This document shows positions 1 through 12,200 of a stretch of 64,000 bases of DNA, piece after piece. The position numbers and the translations under genes were made by a program. Below the pieces are notes generated by a model that made no database searches, had not been told where the DNA came from, and saw only the letters and a list, made by a program, of their open reading frames with translations. The stretch covers positions 31,362,347 to 31,426,346 of the forward strand of contig OZ024798.1 in NCBI GenBank assembly GCA_964017045.1, in the 5' to 3' direction. Position 1 is the stretch's first letter; each line of letters starts with the position of its first letter. This DNA is from Omphiscola glabra (taxonomy: Eukaryota > Mollusca > Gastropoda > Lymnaeidae).

Positions 1-187
1 ACTAGACCAAACCCCATCATCCCGCCCACCTAGCCTTCATTCATTCCATAGCTGATAAGATTATTGACATTATCCTAATGGTCCCGCCATTGTTCTGCAT
101 GCCAGTTGCTAATCTGCCTTTTGTAATTACTTCCATAATTGTGTCAGTGTTGCTTCATTAAGCCAGAAAATTTGACTAAAATGATTC

Positions 188-500
188 GGGGCACTGTACA
201 CAACTTATTCCGAGCACCGTACACAACTTATTCGGGACACCGTGTACAACTTATTCCGGGCACTGTACACACCTTATTCCGGGCACCGTGCACAACTTAT
301 TCCGGGCACTGTACACACCTTATTCTGGGCTCTGTACACACCTTATTCTGGGCACTGTACACAACTTATTCCGGACACAGTACACAACTTATTCCGGGCA
401 CAGTACACAACTTATCCGGGGCACCGTGCTCAACCTATTCCGGGCACCGTGCACACATTTTTCCGGGCGCTGTACACAACATATTCCGGGCACTGTGGTC
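188..500. repeat. Minisatellite, 24-bp unit, about 13 copies
   Basis: The unit contains gcactgtacacaacttattc followed by cggg, with frequent c/t and acaac/acacc variation. Several frames stay open across it only because 24 is a multiple of three. The copies are diverged, so the array is not very recent. Confidence 0.9.
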
Positions 501-1842
501 ACACAAGTATTCCGTGCAGTATGTTTAGATTGTGTGGAAAACATATTTTACGTCACTGCAACAGTTTCATCGCAGTGCGTTTATTTATTAGCGCCCCCTA
601 ATTAAAACCCAAGGGAAGGAATCAGCCGAAACGTTCTCATTACCATTGTCATGAGCTATTAAACAAATTAAAAACATTTACAGTTTTCATATAAAAAAAA
701 CAAATTGGCCTATCACTTTAATAAATGAATATTCCCGGATATGAGCTTCCTAACACTTAGTCTATTTACTGAAGATATTTTTTTTTTAAATTCATCATAC
801 TAAATTTATCTTTGTATTTTCTTTCCAGCGTCACGAGGGGAAATAACCAGCATTCTAAACATGTGAAAGAACTGGATACTATTTTCTTCTTCTCGTAGTC
901 TCAGATATTTATCAACAAATTCACACATAGACCCTTAACTCAATCAGTTGACTTCAGAGTGCTTTAAACAGGAAGACCTGCCACAGAAAATTCCGACATT
1001 GTCTGCCCTCAATTTTGGATACACATTCCATACAGAGTTAATAATTACAGTGATTGTGAAGAATTTCACATAAAAAACGAAAGGGTTGTGCGGTTGTGGG
1101 AAAAAAATCAGCGATTTAAAAAAAAAAAAAAAAAAAAAAAAGTAATAATTTCTTCCATTACCACAAGAGACATCACTGGTTGAAACATTTTCATTTAAAA
1201 TATGCTTGGAGTGGTAACTTTGACCTGACAATGTGTTGTCATTCATTGCCATATCATTACCAAAAAATTTTTTTTTAAAATTTGAGATATATTTCTAGAT
1301 TATACTTTTGGAATTGACCCAGATTTTCTAAAAAAAAAAGCATAAATAAGTGGCCAGGAAGAATTGATTTGAATGTGTTTCACTGGTGCATTGTGAAGGA
1401 TAATGGGATGGAATCCGTGACATTCATGTGGCAAGTATCTGGATATTACCACCAAATTTATTTTTGTTTGATGCGGCAGATGTGTCTCAGCTAAACTTCA
1501 GCCATGAAAGACACACAAGGAGGGGGGATGGATGGTTTCACCCCTGACAACACAATGGGCACAGTTTTTATCAGAATTGCTGTGCCCGAACTTAAAGTTC
1601 AGGTAACTGTAATATTTGTAACATGAACATTGCAAAATTAAAAGTATAAATTTAATAACGTTAAAATAATAGTTTTTAATTTTATTCCAATTTTTAACTA
1701 AATGTCAAGGCCTGTTAATTTCTATCAACATTTTCTTAAAATTCAGTTCTTAAACCTACATGTGATACTGCTCACTAAAATATTTATAAGCTGATATAAA
1801 TTATATAAATGGTTCTTAATTAAACGATTATTATATTTTTTA

Positions 1843-3024
1843 TACTTAAATCATGACAAACATAAATGATGGCATACTTAAATCATGACATGCTTAAATC
1901 ATGACATACTTAAATCATGACAAACATAAATAATGGCATACTTAAATCATGACATGCTTAAATCATGACATACTTAATCATGACATACTTAAATCATGAC
2001 ATACTTAAATCATGACATGCTTAAATCATGACATACTTAAATCATGACATGCTTAAATCATGACATACTTAAATCATGACAAACATAAATAATGGCATAC
2101 TTAAATCATGACATGCTTAAATCATGACATACTTAAATCATGACAAACATAAATAATGGCATACTTAAATCATGACATGCTTAAATCATGACATACTTAA
2201 ATCATGACAAACATAAATAATGGCATACTTAAATCATGACATGCTTAAATCATGACATACTTAATCATGACATACTTAAATCATGACATACTTAAATCAT
2301 GACATGCTTAAATCATGACATACTTAAATCATGACATGCTTAAATCATGACATACTTAAATCATGACATACTTAAATCATGACATGCTTAAATCATGACA
2401 AACATAAATGATGGCATACTTAAATCATGACATGCTTAAATCATGACATACTTAAATCATAACATACTTAAATCATGACATACTTAAATCATGACAAACA
2501 TAAATGATGGCATACTTAAATCATGACATACTTAAATCATGACATACTTAAATCATGACATACTTAAATCATGACAACTTAAATCATGACATGCTTAAAT
2601 CATGACATACTTAAATCATGACATACTTAAATCATGACAAACATAAATGATGGCATACTTAAATCATGACATACTTAAATCATGACATACTTAAATCATG
2701 ACATACTTAAATCATGACATACTTAAATCATGACATGCTTAAATCATGACATACTTAAATCATGACATACTTAAATCATGACATACTTAAATTATGACAA
2801 ACTTAAATCATGCCATACTTATATATAACATACTTAAATTATGACATATTTAAATCCCGACATTCTTAAATTATGACATACTTAAATCATGAAATATTTA
2901 AATCATGTCCTATTTAAAACATGACACATTTATATCATGGCATACTTAAATCATGACATACTTAAATCACCTTGTTTACATCATGAAATATTTAAATCAT
3001 GATGTACTTAAATCATGAAATAGT
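1843..3024. repeat. AT-rich tandem array, 16-bp unit, about 1.2 kb
   Basis: The core unit is acttaaatcatgacat, with longer-period variants that insert 'aaacataaat(a/g)atggc'. The variants recur in order (for example around 1855, 1920, 2083, 2146 and 2209), which points to higher-order duplication of several units. Copies degrade towards the 3' end (2790-3024). Confidence 0.92.
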
Positions 3025-3193
3025 TCAATCATGGCAGCCACCTTTGCTCTCTATATTCCCAACTCTTGAAACTGATTGAAATTAACTTTTAGAAAATATT
3101 TCACACTGATAACAGCAAATTGCTATTACAATATGACTTTAAATTTGAACCCCCAAAGAGCATCTCTAGACACAATTGTTTTCTCTTCCTCAG

Positions 3194-3265
3194 AAATGTC
3201 TGCAATTCCAACTTGAGCACACTGTTTGGCAGGCAAAGCAGAGAGTCCTTACAGCATTTGCTAAA
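3194..3265 (+). CDS. SHANK: SHANK exon 1 (visible): SPN domain, part 1
   Basis: 24 codons beginning KCLQFQLEHTVWQAKQRVLT, which aligns with the first strand and helix of the SHANK/ProSAP N-terminal (SPN, ubiquitin-like) domain. The acceptor is a pyrimidine tract ending ctcag at 3193; the donor is gtaag at 3266. Phase is 0 at both ends. In relatives about 10-60 residues precede this point, so the initiator methionine is on an exon outside the window. Confidence 0.9.
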
Positions 3266-6200
3266 GTAAGAAATAATGTTAAACATTATCAGAAAAGCAA
3301 ATTATTCATTATTATATATAAAGTTGAGAGGCTCACAAATGGTGCCAAAATCAGTCTTTGAGATGGTTTAATTGAATGAATCAAATTAAACTTAGTTAAC
3401 TGTCTGAATTGTGAGGAGATAACTGAAGAAGGTTTGACACATTTCTGTCCCTTCTTTTTCAAGAAAGCTTGGAAAGTTCCTGATTCATTTTAGCACCCCT
3501 AATTATTTTCTAATTTTAAAAAATAAATATCTTGTTGTTTTGATTAGCTTTAGAACCAAGAAGTAGTGTTTGTAAATACAGAATGCTTTATTCTTATATT
3601 AACCCAAACAGTTTTATTGTAGCTAATAATGTTGTCATGGAACAATATCACGGTTTAGATTTCTTCACTGAAGCATTTACTCTCATATCCGCATGGGATT
3701 TATGTGTCTGGAATTCTGATAGCAAATTGCACCTCGTATCGCACACAGAACAGTTCACTAAAATTGGTTGTGTAAATATAAGCAAACAATCTGAGTGTAT
3801 GAAGTATTAATAGCCTATTTCAAATAAATATTTATTTTTTTCTGATCAGGATCTACGTGACCCCCTAAATTATGGCATGTACCTCCCTCCAGCCAATGGG
3901 AAAGCTGGGAAATTTATGGAGGAAGAGCGACTTCTTAATGAATACCCCATCCAAGGACCAATTGGCTTTCTTGAGGTTAGATCATTAGTTTTTAAAATGA
4001 AAATGGAGGATGGAAACAACATATTTAAAATTAGAGTGGTCCAAGAGAATATGGAATTATCTAGAACAGTTGCATGACAGTGATCATCACAATACCATTG
4101 CCTTCTAAGTTGGAAATGTGGATCAAAGGAAATTCTTAAAATATTTCACAAATCTGCACATATTAAGCAGCTATGAGTTAAAATGCATTATTTTAAAAAG
4201 TAAATATATTTTATTCAACATATTATGCTTGTTATATTATGTTTCTATGCAGAAGTACAGGATTCAAAAAGAAATAACAGCCCTCTCTGATAATATTAGC
4301 TTCTTTTTTAGTGGTACCTCAGTGCTGACATACAAAATTGACATGTCCCAGCAACATATATTTTGTTAATTGATGAGGTCTTCAAAAACAAAAAGCACAG
4401 CATTATTTTGTCAGCTTTAAAGGAATGAACACTTTGCAGCTTGTATTTACAAGACAACAAGTTATCTTATCTATTGTCTGATCAAAAACAAGGTTTACTT
4501 TCACACCAATTCAGCAGCTATTGGTGTTCAACCTTTGGCCACCCAACTTGTGAGAATAAAAGAAAAAAAACCCTGGCTGGGTCAAAGCCATTTTCCCTTG
4601 GAGGCAATCAGTTTGTGGCCGAATGTTGGCTAACTCGCTGTTATTTCAAGTCTAGCATTCCCATGTGACATTTGAGGTGATACTTTTTGCTACCAAGACA
4701 AATAAAGTGAGGACTTGGAATGTGGGGGTAAGGGGAAGGTGGGGGAGCATGTCCTGGTGTAAGGTGTTAGCCAGCTTGTTGGCAACTGCTGACTTCTCAC
4801 AATGGTGATAAAGACACAAAGAAAAGTCCAGAAAAAGTTAACATGAACTCTCAGATTGTTTTGTTTCTTTCTCTTCTTTTCTTTTCAAACAGACTTAGAG
4901 GGACTTATGCTTTGTGTCAATACCCCTATCTCATTGTTCCTATGTAGACTGTAACAACTATTAGTGAGAGGATATCATTTTTAAAAAAATAATCCTACTA
5001 TTACAATGTTTGGTGAGGACTATTTACATGTACAAATTAGTCTGATCACCTGACATTTAAAAAAATTAGATAACACAATTTCAATGGGAATGCTGTTCTG
5101 TATTTTATTTTTCCCAAATCAGCTGTTCTGTATTTTATTTTTCCCAAATCAGCTGTTCTGTATTTTATTTTTCCCAAATCAGCTGTTCTGTATTTCATTT
5201 TTCCCAAATCAGCTGTTGTGTATTTTATTTTTCCCAAATCAGCTGTTCTGTATTTTATTTTTCCCAAATCAGCTGTTCTGTATTTTATTTTTCCCAAATC
5301 AGCTGTTCTGTATTTTATTTTTCCCAAATCAGCTGTTCTGTATTTTATTTTTCTCAAATCAGCTGTTCTGTATTTTATTTTTAAAAAAGAAATTACCCCA
5401 ATTAAGAGGCAAATTTAAATATGAGCTAGATACTAAAAATATCAACTTTTTGAATACAAGCTCTATTACTGTATTTGTAAATATATACATATATATATAT
5501 CCATTACCTTTGGTTTCCATTTGCTTTAAGGGCTGCATCCGGCCCCAAACAAATACGTTCTTAAAAAGCTAATTTAGATTCAGATATTTAAAGTGGCATG
5601 AAAAAGAAAGAAGAAAAAAAATAGTTCGCCTTTGTTGGTCATTTGTTTGCTGTCAGTATCAGTGTTGCACACTTTTTAACAAGGGGTTTTTGAGACTGAA
5701 CAGAAATGGAATGAAAATAATCCATTGACTTTGAAGTAATCAGCAATAATAATTTTCTTTTTGTTTTGCTGTAGTTCAAGTACAAAAAACGTGTTTACAA
5801 AATGATGCAAATCAATGAGAGAAAGCTGAAACAGATTCACTCAAAAGTAAGGAAACTATACAAGTATTTATTTTCTTATTTGAGATTATGAACATTTTAA
5901 TGCAGTTATGAAAAAGATTATATTAAAAGGAAAATTATAAAAATAAAATTAGTTTACTGGTAGATATATTGTTATAAGTTTACTTAAAAACTTAAATCCC
6001 TATTGCACTATTTTATTCCTTTTAACTAAAATTTGAATGCATCAATCTCTTAACTCTTTGGTGATCTAATTTTCAATTTTGGATTTGTTTACTTAACTAT
6101 ACCCAAGAGAAACATATATTTTACTTTTAAAAATATAATCATGACTGTTTCCCAGGTGAAGTTTATAAATCGATGATACATTTTATTTAATTCTTTCTCT

Positions 6201-9200
6201 GAATACTACTTGGTATATCTTGATTCATTTCACCATTCATTTGATGAATGGAAAGTATTTACTTTGTTTCTAACAATTTATCTCCATGTCTAAATGTTAC
6301 ACAACAGTCCAAATTGAAACTTTTCATGGACGCTGTGCGTGCTGGGAATATTGAGAAAATCAACAAAACCACAATGAAAGGCCTTGACCCTAACTTTCAT
6401 GATCAAGATAATGGAGGTAATGTTTCCTAAAAAAAAATATTTTTTTAATTTTTTCAATTGAAATTGGCAATGGCTATTAAGTCTTGATGGTGTATAAGAT
6501 TAATCTCAGATGTTACTGTTTTGATCCATTGATATATGATTATTATGCATCCTTGTAAAACATTTTGATGCTGTTGAAGGAAGGATGGGTCTCAACCTAA
6601 GTATTTGTTTCAAGATTGTGAATATGGATGACAGAAAGTACAAGGCTCATTTCTAGACATTTGAGTAGAGAAAACTTAAATGCATTACTTTTTTATTTAT
6701 CCTTAATATTATATAAAACCTTACAGAAACTCCATTGACATCAGCTGTAACCTTGGGTAAATCCAAATGCAGGGATGTGATCATTACACTTGTCAGTGGT
6801 GGTGCACACCTAGATTTTAGGAACAAGCAAGGCCTGACACCACTACACCGGGGTGCCATAGTTGGTAATGCTGAAGCCATTCGGGTGAGACTTAAACTAG
6901 CTTTCGTGACATTTCTTTGATGACTAGGATTGAACATCCATTTCATTTAAACACTAACATCAAGCTGCCTCGTCATGTTTCCATTTCTGCTTTATGACTC
7001 TGTGCTGTAGAGCACTTAATGCAACAAGTATTTTCAAGCTCTAAATTGAGAACACTGTGGTTGTCCCCATTTAATCTTCAATATTCATGCTTTATAGTTT
7101 AGTTGACACCTTCCTGTTTGAAAACCTATATCTACAAACTCAACAAATACTTAGATTTAAAAATCCTTCATCTCAATGATGATAGATTTTAAAAAAAATA
7201 TAATCTCAATGATAAATTTAGATTTTTAAAAATTCACAACCAATCCAGGTTGGTCATTATCAATAAATCAATAACTGAAAATAAACTATAACTACTCTTT
7301 TGAAGATCCGGGCAAACTCATGATGGTCTTAACCTGATTCTTGGCTATTTGTGGGGGTGGGGGGATGTTTGTCGAAAAGCATATTTAATGGTGCTCACTC
7401 GCATAGAAAACCTTTACGTTTCGGTGGTCCTGGAGCTGGAAAAACAACAAAAAGTCCGCTAACTTTTCCGTCTCTCCTCTTATCTATCATCTGAGTGGAT
7501 TGTTTTGATCCTTTAGCTGCATGATTTTTCTTTTAAATCTATGATCTAGAACACAAAACATGATAATATTATAATTACTACTTAATGAAACAGACGATGC
7601 TTGACCTGGGCGCATCACCAGACTGCAAGGATGCTCGTGATCTGACCCCATTGTACTACAGTGTTTCCAACGATGACACTGTCCAGGACTGTACACACAT
7701 GTTGCTACATGAACGAGCGCGTGTTGGAATATGTGACGAACATGGCTGGTATGAAATACATCAGGTACAATCTTTTATCTTATTATTTTTCTGTACATGA
7801 ACATCTGCCCTTTTTTTTTTTTTCTAATGTCTGCCAACAAGTATTTCTCAGAGTTTGGCTGACCAGTGGACAAAGTTTTAAAATGCATCAGGGACCGTTG
7901 CCAGATTTATCAATTATTTTTTTCTTGTGCAGACAAGCAACGTAATGCTTGCAGACTGTTACCGGTCTGCGAAGACCACTTTAGGAAACTCTGTTCTTTC
8001 AGACTTCTTTTATTTCTTCTTCTAGATCTTCATTTTGTTACCATTAAAAGCGCTACAAATTTGAATGGTCTCCCCTATATTGCACTGGGTAATACTAGCA
8101 ACCAGAAATAATTTACATCTCTGTTTTACACCTCAATATTTTGCTTCCTTCAGTTATCAGTTTCTGTACAGTATCTTTATTTAATTTTAAAATATTTTTT
8201 CTTTAGGCCTGTAAGAACGGCCGTGTGCAGCACTTGGAACATCTTCTGTTCTACGGAGCAGAAATGGATGTAAGAAACTCTTGTGGGAACACACCACTTC
8301 ACATATGTGCCCTCAATAACCAAGAAGCCTGTGCTCGTGTGCTTCTGTTCCGTGGAGCTGACCCTACACTGGTCAATTACAGCAATCAGACCGCTGACCA
8401 GGTGGCTGCCCTGGCCGGCAACACAGCAATTGCTGACATGATCAATTCTCATAACCCTGATGATGTGGGTGAGTCTTGACACAGCCTTGTAGCACCTTAA
8501 TGAGTCAATCATGGCTATTTTGCCTACTTGTTTCTGTGAAAAGAATATTTATGAATATTTTTTAAGACTATTTGTCTAGATACATATGCATTAAATTTAT
8601 TACTACAATCTACATCTTTACATGATGAGATACTACTTAATCCATTACTAAGTGACATAACTTTTAATTAGACCTTTTTCAAATTGGTAATTTACCTTTT
8701 TTCTTTTCTCATCAGTTCCCTACAGGGAAATTCCTCAGTACAGCAATCGACGTAAAGGTGCATCATTGACCCCCTCTCTCAGAGCCTTGCTGCGAACACG
8801 CAGTGACCCCAGGATAAACTTTGCAGGTCTGGATGACATCAGATCCCCATCGTCATCCTCATCTCCCATCGGGGGTCTGGCCAGGAGGCAGTACGGAGGC
8901 TATAGAATGGTGGACTCTGACTCGGCTTGTTCTATCAGTATATCCAGTGCTGGATCAGGTAAAACAACTCTGAAAGTTTTACCGTAGGATTATACAATTG
9001 TTGATAAAAATTAATTAATTTTTTTTTTAAATGAAAAGAGAGACTCCTTTATTTTTTATAAAACCAAGTGCAAATGGCAGTTTTATTTAGGAAAAATAAA
9101 ATTGCTAATTTTTTGTAACTTTCCAGTTTCATAATCTTATTTAACTGCAACAATTAACTAGAAAACTCACAAAGCTAGATCTAATACTATTTTTTGCCAC

Positions 9201-12200
9201 AAATAATTTATAAAAAAAAATAGTTTTGAACGTCTTTTTGGGATGCATTTTTTTCTTTATGGTGTTTATTTTTTTTTTTTCTCTTTTCTCTTTTTTTTTT
9301 TTTTTTTTTTTTTCCTTTTTAAAAAACCAAAGGGGGTGGCGGCGGAAACCTCAAAGTTCTCTCATTGGTGTCCCTTTTTTTTTTCTCTTTTTTCTTATAA
9401 AAACAAAAGGGGGTGGCAGCGGAAACCTCGAAATCCTCTCATCGACTTCCGCTGCCGCCCTTTTGCGTTGACGTAGCGTTTAATTTTATTTTTACTTTAA
9501 TTTTATTTTACATTTACCACAATTCTTTTTTTTTTTGTTTTTTTTTTTTTGTTTGTTTGTCTCATTGGTGTCTCTGCCAGAATTTTTGCTCTTTGCTTTT
9601 TACATGGCCACGCTCATCATGTTTTCTTTTACTTGTATTTAAATCTAAGGGAATAGTTTTATTACATAAAGGTTATGTAACTGAGCTATTTGAATAATAT
9701 TATTTTTCTATTGGAAAAAATAGAGCAATAGACTAATTGATTTTAGTCATCAACATGTTTATTTTAAATTAGTCTTTTTGATTTGACAACTTGTCAATCT
9801 TACCAGTTATTTTAAACAGCTGATCTGTTTCCATAGCCTAAGGGGAGGTAATAAACTTTGTTTCATTCTCCCCACTTTTGTTACATAGGCCAAACAAATC
9901 TGGTCACAGATTTTAGATCAAGACCAACAAAGTTGTTTTCTGCTGGTCAAAAGCTTGTGATAATGTCTGAGGTTTTTCCTTATGTCTGCATAAAGCCTTA
10001 CACAGCCAGATTTCCTGGAGAACTCTCATTACAAAAAGGAGAGTTCATTCAAGGTTTTGTGTGCCTCATGTACAGAAGAAAATTTATATACTGCCAGCAT
10101 GCCATGGACCATTCAAATTCTTGGGTTCACCCAAAAAGTTTTAGATGAATCTAATTGCACTTGTAACTTATAAGACAAAATAACAATAACTGTAACCCCA
10201 ATAAATTAAAATATATACTGTAAAGATTTTTAAAAGAGTTGGCATAAATATTTTAAAACATTAGAACTAGATCAATTTCAAGGTTGGCTCTTTATGATTT
10301 TTTTTAGATGTCTGCAATAAAAAATAAAAGCACCATTTTAAAAAATGCAAATCATCATCACATTGTAAGGCTTATGGAGATAATAGATTACATTAATCAA
10401 TTAGATGTAATTAGCACTACAAATTTGAATGGTCTCCCCTATAATGCACTGAGTAATGCTAGCAACCAGCAATAATTTACATCTCTGATTTACACCTCAA
10501 TATTTTGCTTCATTCAGTTATCAGTTTCTTGACAGTATCTGTATTTAATCCAATAATGATTGGTCAATTCGAAACTTTCTTGTATTATCATCAGAGGTGA
10601 AGAGTCTGTGTCTTTTCTTGAGATCCAAAAGAGATACGAATAGCTTTCTTTATTTAAGTTGATCTGAGTAGCATGAAGAGCTTTCTTTATTTAAGTTGAC
10701 CCGAGTAGCATGAATAGCTTTCTTTATTTAAGTTGACCTGAGTAGCGTCTTTAATTTTTTTAATAATATGATCAGAGTTCATATTTCTTTTAAATTGATG
10801 AATGCAAAAGTTTGAAATCTACAAGATTGTATTACAGTGAGTTAAGAAGTCAGCAATAAAAGTGTTTGTGTCCATGAATCGAGCCTCTATTATCTAAAAT
10901 AACTAGATTTAGTTTAGATTTTCTCACATCTATACATATTCAATTATATATAATGAAGTCACCCTGGAGTTTTTAAAGTCCTGTCTTCAAAATGTATCAT
11001 AATAATATTTATATTTATTTCAAATCACCTATATATGTTTAATATCTATATTCATGTATGATTTTTAAAAATATATGTATGAATAGCTGTTAGCAGCCCA
11101 AAAATTAAGCTTCTAGAATTGACCCTGCTTTGTTCTGATGGTTAAGTCATTTATGCGTACATTCTGATTTATGGTTGATCTTTTTTAGCAAAACACTACC
11201 ATTTCCTTAACAGTAATGCTTAGAACCAAAATTCAAGGATTACCAAATTTAACAAATACACTTTGAAATAGGTCATTTAATTGTAAAAATGATGTAAAAG
11301 CATCATTTTCTTTCTCATAGTCCATTGTGAGGCCCTCATTTTCTGTCAGTATTAACGCACTCATTTTCATTTGCTACAAAATTAATATTTGTTCGGTAAT
11401 AATTTTTGAATTAACACTATAAGGGCATAGATTTAGAAGTGTAAATATTAACAGTAGGAGTCTATTTCTACTATGTATTTCAAACAGTTTGCTTTTATTT
11501 TTTAAAGCCACTACTATGTTCTTTAAAAAAATGCCCATTAAACTTTTAGGCTTCTTTTAAATTAAAAAAACTATCATATTTGTTCCATCTTATTATAATC
11601 TTTTTAATTTATTTTATTTTGTTTTTAAAACATTTTAGTTACTGGCGTGACTGACCAAGGATTGTACGAGGGAAGGAAATCATCTGGTGTTGAGGGATAT
11701 TTCCCTAGTGGACATCTTTCGCAGAATGTTCGCAGAGGTCTGTAAAATAAACTAACATACTTTAAGACATTTTTATGGACAGACATTGGTCAACCTGATG
11801 TGGTAGACAAAAATATAAATCAAGTCAAACTACATGTTTCCATAAAAATGATATTATTATTTTATTATCAAACAGTATATTATTTTTTTGTTGTCTCAGG
11901 CGAAGCCAATTACATGGTTAATTGGATAAATTTTAATTCAGCATTTTTTGGTTTATGATTGTGTTTTATTTCTTCTAACAGCAATTAAAATAGAAACTTT
12001 CATATTAAAAATCGTATTGCTTGTTTTTAAAATACTGGTTTAGCCATCTCTTAAAAATAATGAAATAATTTTTTTTTAAATGTCCAGCTTGAAAGTTTCA
12101 AAATTTTATGAAAGATTTGAAACATTTCTAAATATACCTGACCAAGACAATCAGGCATTTTAGTATTTTATTTTTTTTATTTTTTGGAATAGCTCTTTTA

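Larger units (their letters stand above)
1..3193. other. Upstream SHANK intron or 5' flank
   Basis: No exon is seen here. The visible SPN exon begins mid-domain with an acceptor, so at least the 3' part of this stretch should be intron. It holds a 24-bp minisatellite at 188-500, poly-T and poly-A runs, and a 1.2-kb 16-bp-unit array at 1843-3024. Composition is AT-rich and CpG-poor. Confidence 0.6.
10054..11638. other. SHANK intron with duplicated segment and 37-bp triplicate
   Basis: A 1.6-kb AT-rich intron. It contains dispersed repeat copy 2 (10412-10550) and a three-copy 37-bp tandem repeat (10638-10746). The rest is unremarkable. The acceptor is acattttag. Confidence 0.85.

Noticed and set aside
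1843..3024. CRISPR-like direct repeats
   Set aside because: Repeats are contiguous or in ordered variants with no unique spacers; the DNA is clearly eukaryotic.
5046..5572. Frames of 66-162 codons on both strands
   Set aside because: By-product of the 30-bp minisatellite in a SHANK intron.
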